Translations under genes and position numbers: made by a program
Shown: piece by piece, positions 56,430-64,000 of the stretch
Layout: each line of letters opens with the position of its first letter
Position numbering within the stretch: the first letter of the stretch is position 1
The notes under the pieces: generated by a model
What the model was told of the DNA's origin: nothing
Seen by the model: the letters and a program-made list of their open reading frames with translations, nothing else
Databases searched by the model: none
NCBI GenBank assembly: GCA_035650475.1
Contig: DASRHP010000001.1
Coordinates: 62,001-126,000, forward strand
DNA: 64,000 nucleotides
Reading direction: 5' to 3'
Origin: Candidatus Binataceae bacterium
GTDB lineage: Bacteria > Desulfobacterota > Binatia > Binatales > Binataceae

Positions 56430-57851
56430 TCAGGCCGGCGGCGCCTCGACCGCTGCCGGCAGCCATACGGTGACCGTGGTGCCTTCGCGCAGGCGGCTCT
56501 CGATGCGCAGATGGCCGTGATGGAGCTGCACGATGTGCTTGACGATAGCGAGCCCAAGACCGGTACCGCCCAGCTCGCGCGAGCGGGCGCGGTCGACGCG
56601 ATAGAAGCGCTCGGTCAGGCGTGGGATGTCGGCGGCGGGAATCCCCTCACCGGTGTCGCTGACCACCAGCTCCACGCCCTCGCGCGAGGGCGCGCCGGGC
56701 GCGCCGTTGGCCTTTGCGGCGCGTGCCTCGGCGACCACCCGGCCGCCGCGCGGAGTGTATTTGATCGCATTGTCGAGCAGGTTGATCATCACCTGATGCA
56801 GGCGGTCGCGGTCGCCCGCGATGGGCGCCACCTCTGGCGCGCATCGCCCTTCCAGCTCCACGCCCTGGCGCGCGGCCGGCTCGCGCATCAGCTCGACAGC
56901 CTCCTCGATCACCCGGCGTGCTTCGAGCGGTTCGGTTTTGAGCGGGGAAAATCCGCGCTCGAGGTCGGAAAGCGTGATGAGGTCGTCGACCAGCCGGGCC
57001 AGGCGGCGTGACTGGCGTTCGATGATGCCGAGGAAGCGGCGGCGGGTGTCGGCGTCCTCGACACCGCTCATCAAAGTCTCCGCATAGCCGCAGAGCGCGC
57101 TCAGCGGAGTGCGGATCTCGTGGGTCAGGTTGGCGATGAAATCCGCACGCACGGTTTCGTAGGCCTTGAGCTGGGTGATGTCGTGGAAGACCAACACCCA
57201 GGCGGCCGCGGCGTCCGCGGCGCGCACCGGCGCGGCGTTGGCCGCGAGATAGTGCGGCGCGGGGGTCTGGATTTGGAACTCGGCGCTCACCACGCCGCGG
57301 TCGGCCGCGCCCATCGAACGCGCCACGAACTCCTGCAGGCGCGGGTCGCGGCACAGCTCGACGAAGGCGCGTCCGCGGTAGTTGCTCTCGGCGTCCAGCG
57401 CGAACATCCGGCGCGCCGCGCCGTTAAGCAGGATGACTTCGCCGCGCCGCCCGGTGACCACGACCGCTTCGGTCATGCTGCGCAGGATCGCCTCGAACTC
57501 GTCGCGCTGCTCGGCGAGCGCCTCGAGCTCGCTCACCGCCGCATCGATCGCCTCGAGCAGGCGATGCTCGGCGCGGCCCATCGGGTCGGCGCCCTCGTGA
57601 TGGAGATGGGCGGGGCGCCGGCGCTCAGCCAGGGCCTCGCCGGCGTCTTCGATCCGCTCGGCGCTGCGCGTCCATGCCGCCACGGTGACGGCGGCGCCGG
57701 CGGCGCTTGCCAGCGCGCCCGCCATCAGCGCGGCGAGCGCCCACGGCCAGGCCACTGCACCGATTGCGGCGAGCGCCACGAGCGCAATCGCGGGCGGCGC
57801 GAGCGCGAGCAAAATGACGATGGCGAGGCGAAGCTTTATCGACTTACCCAA
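56430..57851 (-). CDS. phoR: Phosphate-regulon sensor histidine kinase PhoR
   Basis: Membrane kinase paired with PhoB. Two N-terminal membrane spans (AIVILLALAPPAIALVALA and ALAALMAGALASAAGAAV), a PAS domain (ILRSMTEAVVVTGRRGEVIL), HisKA with NLTHEIRTPLSAL, and HATPase (DNAIKYTP, GTGLGLAIVKHIV). 473 residues. The start codon is TTG at 57851, which overlaps the phoB stop by eight bases. The position at the end of pst-phoU-phoB and the domain order identify it as PhoR. Confidence 0.9.
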   Translation of the reverse strand: MGKSIKLRLAIVILLALAPPAIALVALAAIGAVAWPWALAALMAGALASAAGAAVTVAAWTRSAERIEDAGEALAERRRPAHLHHEGADPMGRAEHRLLEAIDAAVSELEALAEQRDEFEAILRSMTEAVVVTGRRGEVILLNGAARRMFALDAESNYRGRAFVELCRDPRLQEFVARSMGAADRGVVSAEFQIQTPAPHYLAANAAPVRAADAAAAWVLVFHDITQLKAYETVRADFIANLTHEIRTPLSALCGYAETLMSGVEDADTRRRFLGIIERQSRRLARLVDDLITLSDLERGFSPLKTEPLEARRVIEEAVELMREPAARQGVELEGRCAPEVAPIAGDRDRLHQVMINLLDNAIKYTPRGGRVVAEARAAKANGAPGAPSREGVELVVSDTGEGIPAADIPRLTERFYRVDRARSRELGGTGLGLAIVKHIVQLHHGHLRIESRLREGTTVTVWLPAAVEAPPA

Positions 57852-58593
57852 GCGGCTGGGGATTGAAGCGGTAACCGACGCTGCGCACGGTAAGAATCAG
57901 TTCGGGATTCGCATCGTCGCGCTCGATATGCCGGCGCAGACGGCGTACATGGACGTCAACGGTGCGCGGCTCGACGAAGGTGTCACGTCCCCAGACCTGG
58001 TCGAGCAGCTGTTCGCGGGTATAGACGCGCAGCGGATGGAGGACGAAGAAGCGTAAGAGCTCGAACTCGCGCAACGTCATCTCGATCCGCCGGCCGTCAA
58101 CGAACGTCTCGTAGGTGCCGAAGTCCAGCCGCAGCCGCCCGCGCTCGTAGCCGCCGGCGTCGCCGGCCTCGGCCACCAGCCGCGCCCGGCGCAGCAACGC
58201 GCGGATGCGCGCGACGACCTCGCGCGGGCTGAAGGGCTTAACCACGTAGTCGTCGGCCCCCATCTCCAACCCCAGCACGCGATCCACCTCGGCGCCCTTC
58301 GCCGTCAGCATCAGGATCGGCATCGCCGCGGTCGCCGGCCCAGTGCGCAGGCGCTGGCACAGCTCCAGCCCCGACATCCCGGGCAGCATCACGTCGAGCA
58401 CCAGCAGGTCGGGCGCGCGGCGTGCGATCCGCTCCAGCGCAGCGTCAGCGTCGGCGGCCTCGTCGACGACGAAGCCCTCCTGTTCCAGGGTGAAGCGCAC
58501 GAGCTCGCGGATGTCGCGCTCGTCCTCGACCACCAGGACGCGGTGGCGGGGAGCGGAGGCGGCGGGGCGCGGCTGTGACGCTGGCTCGGTCAC
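57844..58593 (-). CDS. phoB: Phosphate-regulon response regulator PhoB
   Basis: OmpR/PhoB-type regulator that binds Pho boxes. Receiver with acidic pair (VLVVEDERDI), acceptor in LLVLDVMLPGMSG and the lysine in VVKPFSPREV; a C-terminal winged helix carries LTLREFELLRFF-like MTLREFELLRFFVLHP and RTVDVHVRRLRRHI. 249 residues. Its GTG start overlaps the phoU stop by four bases. Confidence 0.92.
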   Translation of the reverse strand: MTEPASQPRPAASAPRHRVLVVEDERDIRELVRFTLEQEGFVVDEAADADAALERIARRAPDLLVLDVMLPGMSGLELCQRLRTGPATAAMPILMLTAKGAEVDRVLGLEMGADDYVVKPFSPREVVARIRALLRRARLVAEAGDAGGYERGRLRLDFGTYETFVDGRRIEMTLREFELLRFFVLHPLRVYTREQLLDQVWGRDTFVEPRTVDVHVRRLRRHIERDDANPELILTVRSVGYRFNPQPLG

Positions 58594-59279
58594 TGCTTTT
58601 TCTTGTCCATGTGGCGGATGGTTCGCCCCTTGACCATGAAGACGACCATCTCGGCGATATTGGTCGCGTGGTCGGCGATGCGTTCCAAATACTTGGAGAT
58701 GAACAGCAGGCGGGTCGCGCGCGGAATCGTCTTCGCATCCTCGGCCATGTAGGAAAGCAGCTCACGGTAGATCTGGTAGTTGAGCTGATCGACTTCGTCG
58801 TCGCGCGCGATCACTTCCTCGGCCAGCACGGTGTCATCGCGCACGAAGGCGTCGAGGCTGTCCTTGACCATCGACTGCGCTAGCTCGGCCATCCGCGGCA
58901 GGTCGAGGTAGGGCTTGAGCTGGGGCTCCTCGTTGAGCTCGAGCACGCGCTCGCAAATGTTGACGGCATTGTCGCCGATCCGTTCGAGGTCGGTGGTAAT
59001 CTTGAGCCCGGTGGTGATGAAGCGCAGATCGCTGGCGGCCGGCTGATGGAGCGCGAGCAGCTGCACGCAGCGCTCGTCGATCTCGACGTCCATCCGGTTG
59101 ACCTCGGCGTCGCGGGCGATCGTCGCCCGCGCCTTGGGCGTATCGCGGTTGACCAGCGCCTCCATCGCCTGCGCGATCTGGTGCTCGACCAGCCCGCCCA
59201 TCTTGAGCAGGTCGGCGCGCACCGCGCGCAGTTCGACCTCGTACTGGCGATTGGTGTGCTGGGGCTGCGAGCTGTCCAT
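58590..59279 (-). CDS. phoU: Phosphate transport regulator PhoU
   Basis: Helical metal-binding protein that mediates negative regulation of PhoR by the Pst transporter. Two PhoU repeats: LVEHQIAQAMEALVNRD with RMDVEIDERCVQLLALHQPA and the later ARDDEVDQLNYQIYRELL. The ERIGDNAVNICE and ERIADHATNIAE elements are the family hallmarks. 229 residues. It follows pstB by 18 bases. Confidence 0.95.
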   Translation of the reverse strand: MDSSQPQHTNRQYEVELRAVRADLLKMGGLVEHQIAQAMEALVNRDTPKARATIARDAEVNRMDVEIDERCVQLLALHQPAASDLRFITTGLKITTDLERIGDNAVNICERVLELNEEPQLKPYLDLPRMAELAQSMVKDSLDAFVRDDTVLAEEVIARDDEVDQLNYQIYRELLSYMAEDAKTIPRATRLLFISKYLERIADHATNIAEMVVFMVKGRTIRHMDKKKQ

Positions 59280-59297
59280 CTGACGCCCTCCGCGGCG

Positions 59298-60059
59298 CTA
59301 GCCGAAGCGCCCCGTGATGTAATCCTCGGTCTCGCGGCGGGCCGGGTTGGTAAAGACCTGGCGGGTGTCGCCGAACTCGATCAGCTCCCCGGCGTAGAGG
59401 AACGCGGTCAGGTCCGCCGTGCGGGCCGCCTGTTGCATATTATGCGTCACCAGCACGATTGTGTAGCTAGCCTTGAGCTCCAGCAGCAGCTCCTCAATAC
59501 GGGCGGTCGAGATCGGGTCGAGCGCCGAGCACGGCTCGTCCATCAGGAGCACTTCGGGTTCGACCGCCAGCGCCCGCGCCACGCACAGCCGCTGCTGCTG
59601 GCCGCCCGAGAGACTGGCGCCCGGCCGCCGCAGCCGGTCCTTGACCTCGTCCCACAGCGCCGCCTGGCGCAGGCTGCGCTCGACAATACGGTCGCGCTCG
59701 GCGCGCTTGAGCGCGATCCCGTTGAGCTTGAGGCCTGCGGCGACATTGTCCTCGATCGACATGGTCGGAAAGGGAGTCGGCTTCTGGAAAACCATCCCGA
59801 TCCGCCGGCGCACCTGCACCGGATCGACCCCGGGGGCGTAGATGTCCTCACCGTCGAGCAGGACCTCGCCCTCGGCCCGGGCGCCGGGTACGACCTCATG
59901 CATCCGATTGAGGCAGCGCACGAGGGTGGATTTGCCGCATCCCGAGGGCCCGATGATCGCGGTGACCACGTTGGCCGGAAACGTCAGGTTGATCGCGTTC
60001 AGCGCGCGGGTCTGGTCGAACCAGGCGCTGAGATTGCGCACGACGAGCTTGTCAACCAT
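59298..60059 (-). CDS. pstB: Phosphate ABC transporter ATP-binding protein PstB
   Basis: ATPase of the high-affinity phosphate importer. Walker A is GPSGCGKST; signature [10 protein letters not shown]; Walker [13 protein letters not shown]; the H loop is in [11 protein letters not shown]. 253 residues. I chose the ATG at 60059 because the family begins [14 protein letters not shown] here; the frame runs on upstream inside pstA and pstC but does not encode PstB there. It lies five bases after the pstA stop. Confidence 0.95.
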   Translation of the reverse strand: MVDKLVVRNLSAWFDQTRALNAINLTFPANVVTAIIGPSGCGKSTLVRCLNRMHEVVPGARAEGEVLLDGEDIYAPGVDPVQVRRRIGMVFQKPTPFPTMSIEDNVAAGLKLNGIALKRAERDRIVERSLRQAALWDEVKDRLRRPGASLSGGQQQRLCVARALAVEPEVLLMDEPCSALDPISTARIEELLLELKASYTIVLVTHNMQQAARTADLTAFLYAGELIEFGDTRQVFTNPARRETEDYITGRFG

Positions 60060-60064
60060 GGCGC

Positions 60065-60934
60065 TCAGCGCGGCATCCGCGCATCCCCCCGCGTCACCCA
60101 TCTTACTCCCAGCTCCAGCGCGAGCACGATCGCCGTCAGCACCAGCGCGCCTGCCCACGCCTGACGCTGCCAGTCGGGGAAGGGCGAGATGGCGTAGGTG
60201 TAGACCTGCACGGTGAGGGTCGCGATCGGATTGGTCAGCGAGGTTGACCAGAAACGGTTGCCAAAAGCGGTAAACAGTAGCGGCGCGGTCTCGCCCGCGA
60301 TCCGCGCGATCGCCAGGATGACACCGGTGGCGATTCCGCCCGCCGCCGTACGCGCGACCACCGACAGCGTGGTACGCCAGGCCGGGACACCCAGCGCAAG
60401 CGCCGCCTCGCGCAGCTCGTGCGGCACCAGCAGCAGCATCTCCTCGGTAGTCCGGGTAACCAGCGGAATCATGATCACCGCCAGGGCAAAGGCGCCGGCC
60501 AGGGCCGAGAAGCCGCCCATCGGCCGTACGATCACCGCGTAGGCGAAGATCCCGACCACGATCGACGGCACCCCCATCATGACGTCGGCGCCGAAGCGCA
60601 GCGCGTCGGCGAAGCGGCTCGTGCGATGCGAGGCGAGGTAGAGGCCGGTGCCGATTCCCACCGGCACCCCCATCAGCATCGCCAACCCGATCAGCTCCAG
60701 CGTGCCGACGATCGCGTTGGCCATCCCGCCGCCGGCCTCGCCCACCGGCGCGGGCATGTGGATGAAGAAGGCAAGGTTGAGACTCGAGGCGCCCTTGGCA
60801 ACCAGGTAGCCAAGGATGATGAACAGCGGGAGCAGCGTGATGACGGTCGCGACCACGGTCACGCCCATCATCAGGTCGCTCTTGACCTTGCGCCAGCGAT
60901 CGCGCCGCGTGCGCGTCACCGCTTGCCCGTTCAT
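60065..60934 (-). CDS. pstA: Phosphate ABC transporter permease PstA
   Basis: Inner-membrane channel subunit of the Pst importer. About six membrane spans, including [20 protein letters not shown] and [20 protein letters not shown], and the EAA-type loop [17 protein letters not shown] that contacts PstB. 289 residues. ATG at 60934 shares an ATGA overlap with the pstC stop. Confidence 0.93.
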   Translation of the reverse strand: MNGQAVTRTRRDRWRKVKSDLMMGVTVVATVITLLPLFIILGYLVAKGASSLNLAFFIHMPAPVGEAGGGMANAIVGTLELIGLAMLMGVPVGIGTGLYLASHRTSRFADALRFGADVMMGVPSIVVGIFAYAVIVRPMGGFSALAGAFALAVIMIPLVTRTTEEMLLLVPHELREAALALGVPAWRTTLSVVARTAAGGIATGVILAIARIAGETAPLLFTAFGNRFWSTSLTNPIATLTVQVYTYAISPFPDWQRQAWAGALVLTAIVLALELGVRWVTRGDARMPR

Positions 60935-61929
60935 TGCTCGGCCTCGAAGCGGTTCTGAGTCGCACCCAGCACCAGCGCGCGCGCGACGATATTGATGATG
61001 AGCCCGAGCACCAGCAGCACCAGGCCCAATTCGACCAGCGCCGAGACGTGCATCGCCGAGGTCGCCTCGGCAAACTCGTTGGCGATCACGCTGGCCAGCG
61101 TGGCCGAGGGTTTGAACAGCGAGAGCGAAATCTCGGGCGAGTTGCCGATCACCATCGCAACCGCAATCGTCTCGCCCAGCGCGCGGCCGAGCCCGAGGAT
61201 GATCGCGCCGATGATTCCTGACAGTCCGTATGGCAGGACCGCCATCCGCACCATCTCCCATCGGGTGGCGCCCAGCGCCAGCGCGGCCTCGCGCTGCGTC
61301 TGCGGCACCGCGCGGAAGACGTCGGTGCAAACCGCCGCGACGTAGGGAATGACCATGATCGCGAGCACCACACCCGCGCACAGCATGCTGACCGAAACCT
61401 GCGGACCCTGGAACAGCGGCAGGAAGCCGAGCGTCGCGCTGAGCAAAGGCTCGACGCGGTCGCGCAGCCACGGCCCGAGCACGAAAATCGCCCACAGGCC
61501 GTAAACCACCGAAGGAATCGCGGCCAGCAACTCGACCATGAAACCCAGACGCCGGCTGAGCCACGCCGGCGCCAGCTCGCTTAGGCAAAGCGCAACGCCA
61601 AGGCTGAGTGGCACCGCAATCAGCAACGCAAGCGCCGAGGAAATCGCGGTTCCGTAGATGAAGGGCAGCGCGCCGTAGCGCTCGTTGACCGGGTCCCAAT
61701 CCGAACTGAGGGCGAAGCCCCAGCCGAAAGCCCTCAGCGACGGCGCGGAATTAACAACTAGCGCGATCGCCAGGCCGAGCAGGATGCTCAGGCTCGCCAG
61801 CGCGAGCACCAGCGTGACGAAATTGAAGATGCGGTCGCCGTGCAAACGGACGTGGAAGGAACGAGCGCGCGCGACACCCCCCGGTGCCATCGCTACGCTC
61901 TCTGGCGCTGCTTCGAGAAATTCGGCCAA
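60931..61929 (-). CDS. pstC: Phosphate ABC transporter permease PstC
   Basis: Second permease subunit, first gene of this operon. Membrane spans include [20 protein letters not shown], and the EAA loop is [20 protein letters not shown]. 332 residues. It starts at ATG 61929, about 86 bases from a Pho-box-like direct repeat. There is no pstS gene, encoding the phosphate-binding protein, before it. Confidence 0.93.
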   Translation of the reverse strand: MAEFLEAAPESVAMAPGGVARARSFHVRLHGDRIFNFVTLVLALASLSILLGLAIALVVNSAPSLRAFGWGFALSSDWDPVNERYGALPFIYGTAISSALALLIAVPLSLGVALCLSELAPAWLSRRLGFMVELLAAIPSVVYGLWAIFVLGPWLRDRVEPLLSATLGFLPLFQGPQVSVSMLCAGVVLAIMVIPYVAAVCTDVFRAVPQTQREAALALGATRWEMVRMAVLPYGLSGIIGAIILGLGRALGETIAVAMVIGNSPEISLSLFKPSATLASVIANEFAEATSAMHVSALVELGLVLLVLGLIINIVARALVLGATQNRFEAEQ

Positions 61930-62014
61930 GATGGAATTGCGCCGTTGATGCCCGTGCGGCCCCGCGCCGCGACCGCCTCAAGGCTACAGTCCTCCATGGC
62001 CAAACGTAACGACC

Positions 62015-62033
62015 GATTGTTACCGGATTGTTA
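62015..62033 (-). promoter_or_regulatory. Pho-box-like direct repeat upstream of pstC
   Basis: On the minus strand, TAACAATC occurs twice with an 11-base period (gattgtta at 62015-62022 and 62026-62033 on the plus strand). PhoB boxes are tandem 7-base units repeated every 11 bases, so the spacing fits and the units (TTAACAA/GTAACAA) are close to known PhoP/PhoB half sites. The position, about 86-104 bases upstream of pstC, suits PhoB activation of the operon. Confidence 0.7.
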
Positions 62034-62110
62034 AATTCCGCGGGCCCGGTGGAGAAATGCGCTCACCCGCGCGCCGCTGCGCAGGACATTTGCCGACGCG
62101 CGTCGCCGCG

Positions 62111-63385
62111 CTAGCGCGCTCGGATAACCTCGATTCCGTCCATGTACGGGCGCAGCACCTCCGGCACCATCACGCTACCGTCGGCCTGCTGGTAGTTCTC
62201 CAGCACGGCGATCAGCGTGCGCGGCAGTCCGAGGCCCGAACCGTTGAGCGCGTGCACGTATTCTGGACGCGCGCCCCTGGCCGGGCGAAAGCGCAGGTTG
62301 GCGCGGCGCGGCTGAAAATCGGTGCAGTTCGAGCATGAACTGACCTCGAGCCATTCGCCCAGCCCCGGCGCCCACATTTCGATGTCGCAGGTCGCGGCGC
62401 TGGAAAAGCCGAGATCGGCGGTGCACAACTGCACGACCCGGTACGGAATCTTCAGCCGCCGGCACAACTCGACCGCATTATCGACCAGCTTGTCCAGCTC
62501 GGCGTCGGACGTCTCGGGCGCGACCAGCTTGACCATCTCGACCTTGTCGAACTGATGGCCGCGCTTGATGCCGCGCACGTCGCGCCCGGCCGACATCTTC
62601 TCGCGCCGAAAGCACGGCGTATACGCGGTCAGATAGATCGGCAGGCGCTCGGCGTCGAGAATCTCGTCGCGGTAGAGATTGGTGAGCGGCACCTCGGCGG
62701 TCGGGATGAACCAGTAGTCCTCCTCGATGTCGCGGTACATCGTGTCTCCGAACTTGGGCAGCTGTCCGGTGCCGGTGGCGGTCGCGCTGTTGACCATCAG
62801 CGGCGGAATCACTTCGAGGTAGCCCTGCTCGCGCGTCTTGACGTCGAGCATCCAGGCGATCAGCGCACGCTCCAGCCGAGCGCCGAGCCCGACCAGCAGG
62901 TAGAAGCGCGTGCCCGAAAGCTTGACCCCGCGCTCGAAGTCGATAATCCCCAGCCGTTCCCCGAGTTCCCAATGCGGCAGCGGCTTGAAGTCAAATTTGC
63001 GCGGCTCGCCCTCGCCCCGCACGATCCTGTTGTCAGCCTCGCTCTTGCCGATGGGAACGTAAGGGCGCGGCAGGTTGCGCACGCCGAGCATCAGTTGCTC
63101 GAATTCGCGCTCGATCTCTGCCAATTCGCGCTCGCCGGCGCCGATCCTGTCGCCCAGCTCGCGCATCCCGGCCCGCCGCCGCTCGCGCTCCTCGGGCGCC
63201 GCTTTGCCTAATTCGCGCGATTCGCGCGTGCGCCGCGCGCGCAGCTCGTCGAGTTGATGCTGGAGCCGCCGGCGGCGCGCGTCGGTTTCCAGGATCCGAT
63301 CGATCTCGGCGGGATCGACGCCGCACTTGCCCAGATCGGCCTTGACGCGGTCCGGTTGTTCGCGGATGAGGCGAATGTCGAGCAT
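62111..63385 (-). CDS. serS: Seryl-tRNA synthetase
   Basis: Charges tRNA-Ser. An N-terminal antiparallel coiled coil (residues about 1-105, rich in Arg/Glu) binds the tRNA long arm. The class-II core follows: motif 1 region, motif 2 FRREKMSAGRDVRGIKRGHQ, TAEVPLTNLY, and motif 3 GSGLGLPRTLIAVLEN. 424 residues is normal. In motif 2 the usual AGSAG is KMSAG here. It starts directly after the yraN stop. Confidence 0.95.
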   Translation of the reverse strand: MLDIRLIREQPDRVKADLGKCGVDPAEIDRILETDARRRRLQHQLDELRARRTRESRELGKAAPEERERRRAGMRELGDRIGAGERELAEIEREFEQLMLGVRNLPRPYVPIGKSEADNRIVRGEGEPRKFDFKPLPHWELGERLGIIDFERGVKLSGTRFYLLVGLGARLERALIAWMLDVKTREQGYLEVIPPLMVNSATATGTGQLPKFGDTMYRDIEEDYWFIPTAEVPLTNLYRDEILDAERLPIYLTAYTPCFRREKMSAGRDVRGIKRGHQFDKVEMVKLVAPETSDAELDKLVDNAVELCRRLKIPYRVVQLCTADLGFSSAATCDIEMWAPGLGEWLEVSSCSNCTDFQPRRANLRFRPARGARPEYVHALNGSGLGLPRTLIAVLENYQQADGSVMVPEVLRPYMDGIEVIRAR

Positions 63386-63724
63386 TCAAAAAGCGTCCCT
63401 TAGAAGTTCGAGATGACGGGCCGGGCCTGCATGGACCTCGACCACGTCGAAACGCATCGCGCGGTCCTGCGCATGACGGCTAAGCGCATACATTTCGGCG
63501 GCGCGCCGCAGACGGCTCTGCTTGAGCGGATGGACCGATTCGGCGGGCGTGCCGCTCGCTGCCGTGCGCCGGGTCTTGACCTCGACGAACACCAGCGTAT
63601 CGCCGTCGAGCGCAACCAGGTCGATCTCGGCGCCCGCTGCGCAGAAGTTGCGCTCAAGGATGCGATAGCCGCGCCGCCTGAGATGGCGCTCGGCGATACG
63701 CTCGCCGCGCCTCCCCAGCGCCAT
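63386..63724 (-). CDS. YraN-family (UPF0102) endonuclease-like protein
   Basis: Small protein of the restriction-endonuclease-like UPF0102 family, role uncertain. Core motif: LGRRGERIAERHLRRRGYRI, then AEIDLVALDGDTLVFVEVK with the Asp and Glu-x-Lys of the nuclease-like site. I chose the ATG at 63724, which gives a compact 112-residue protein starting just before the core. The open frame reaches 63859, where a TTG or a GTG at 63811 could add up to 45 residues. It sits back to back with serS (adjacent stop and start). Confidence 0.8.
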   Translation of the reverse strand: MALGRRGERIAERHLRRRGYRILERNFCAAGAEIDLVALDGDTLVFVEVKTRRTAASGTPAESVHPLKQSRLRRAAEMYALSRHAQDRAMRFDVVEVHAGPARHLELLRDAF

Positions 63725-63928
63725 CCGGTCCAGCCCGGCGAGCGAGGCGAATCCGAAATCCCACCCACTGCCGATCCGCTCCGCCAGGGCCCGCAGATGC
63801 TCTGCCAGCTTCACCGCTCTCAAAGCTAGGCGGGAGACCGCGCCCTCGCAAGCGGGCAAGCGGAGGGAATCGCCGCGCGCCTGCGGATCGGTGAAAAAGA
63901 GAGCACCGGATGTTAGGATTAACCGGCG

Positions 63929-64000
63929 ATGGCGGAGAGCAAAATCAGTCTAGAGCAGGTGCGCCATGTCGCGCGGCTGGCGCGGCTTGAACTGACGGCG
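63929..64000 (+). CDS. gatC: Asp/Glu-tRNA amidotransferase subunit GatC (5' part, cut by window end)
   Basis: The ATG at 63929 reads MAESKISLEQVRHVARLARL then ELTA to base 64000, with no stop. This is the conserved N-terminus of GatC, the small structural subunit of GatCAB, which amidates mis-charged Glu-tRNA(Gln) or Asp-tRNA(Asn). gatA and gatB probably follow outside the window. It is divergent from the yraN-serS pair. Confidence 0.88.
   Translation, partial: MAESKISLEQVRHVARLARLELTA

Noticed and set aside
59298-61073. PstB extended upstream to 61073
   Set aside because: The extra 338 codons read through pstA and pstC in another frame and have no PstB homology; the ATG at 60059 starts the family sequence.

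Overview
The window comes from a GC-rich Gram-negative bacterium. LolA and an ABC phosphate importer imply a cell envelope with an outer membrane. The mix of housekeeping genes with a Rieske dioxygenase, a luciferase-like flavin oxidoreductase and several amidohydrolases suggests a soil or sediment lineage of the Binatota/Deltaproteobacteria type. That placement is inferred from gene content only; no rRNA gene or phylogenetic marker was compared. There is no CRISPR array, no complete insertion sequence and no prophage. One tRNA-Arg(ACG) is present.

Layout. 0-6.5 kb: a minus-strand housekeeping run (RNase J, FtsK, LolA and RimO, the last cut by the window start) with ssb divergent to it. 6.5-15.3 kb: an accessory catabolic stretch with a two-subunit Rieske dioxygenase, a DUF309 protein, a luciferase-like oxidoreductase and an amidohydrolase, interleaved with a PDZ-like exported protein, an SGNH hydrolase and an MscL channel that ends in a zinc ribbon. 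15.3-19 kb: small membrane proteins, a degenerate receiver protein, an orphan Flp-type pilin and a homologue of cyclic 2,3-diphosphoglycerate synthetase. 19-27.4 kb: a visibly less GC-rich island with an IS-transposase remnant, Hsp20, a frameshifted CBS-domain pseudogene, a family-4 glycosyltransferase, a J-domain protein, a P-type cation ATPase and a MarC protein. Its make-up recalls dormancy or stress regulons.

27.4-44.3 kb: tRNA-Arg, a D-aminoacylase-type amidohydrolase, a carboxymuconolactone-decarboxylase-like protein and acetolactate synthase. Then comes a surface module: a VWA-TM-FHA protein facing a large exported repeat-domain protein and a putative lipoprotein. It is followed by a HlyD-type adaptor, an APH-fold kinase, an orphan response regulator divergent from a 1022-residue hybrid histidine kinase with its own HPt domain, and a small exported protein. 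44.3-54.8 kb: glycogen-debranching-type glycosidase, aconitase, a small exported protein and full-length Lhr helicase.

54.8-64 kb: a tightly packed minus-strand phosphate operon (pstC-pstA-pstB-phoU-phoB-phoR, several 4-base start/stop overlaps) continuing to thiO and a small receiver-like protein. A direct repeat with 11-base spacing upstream of pstC looks like a Pho box. No pstS is present. The window ends with serS, a YraN-family gene and the first 24 codons of gatC on the plus strand. Many long open frames lie antisense to real genes because of the strong third-position GC bias; they were left out.
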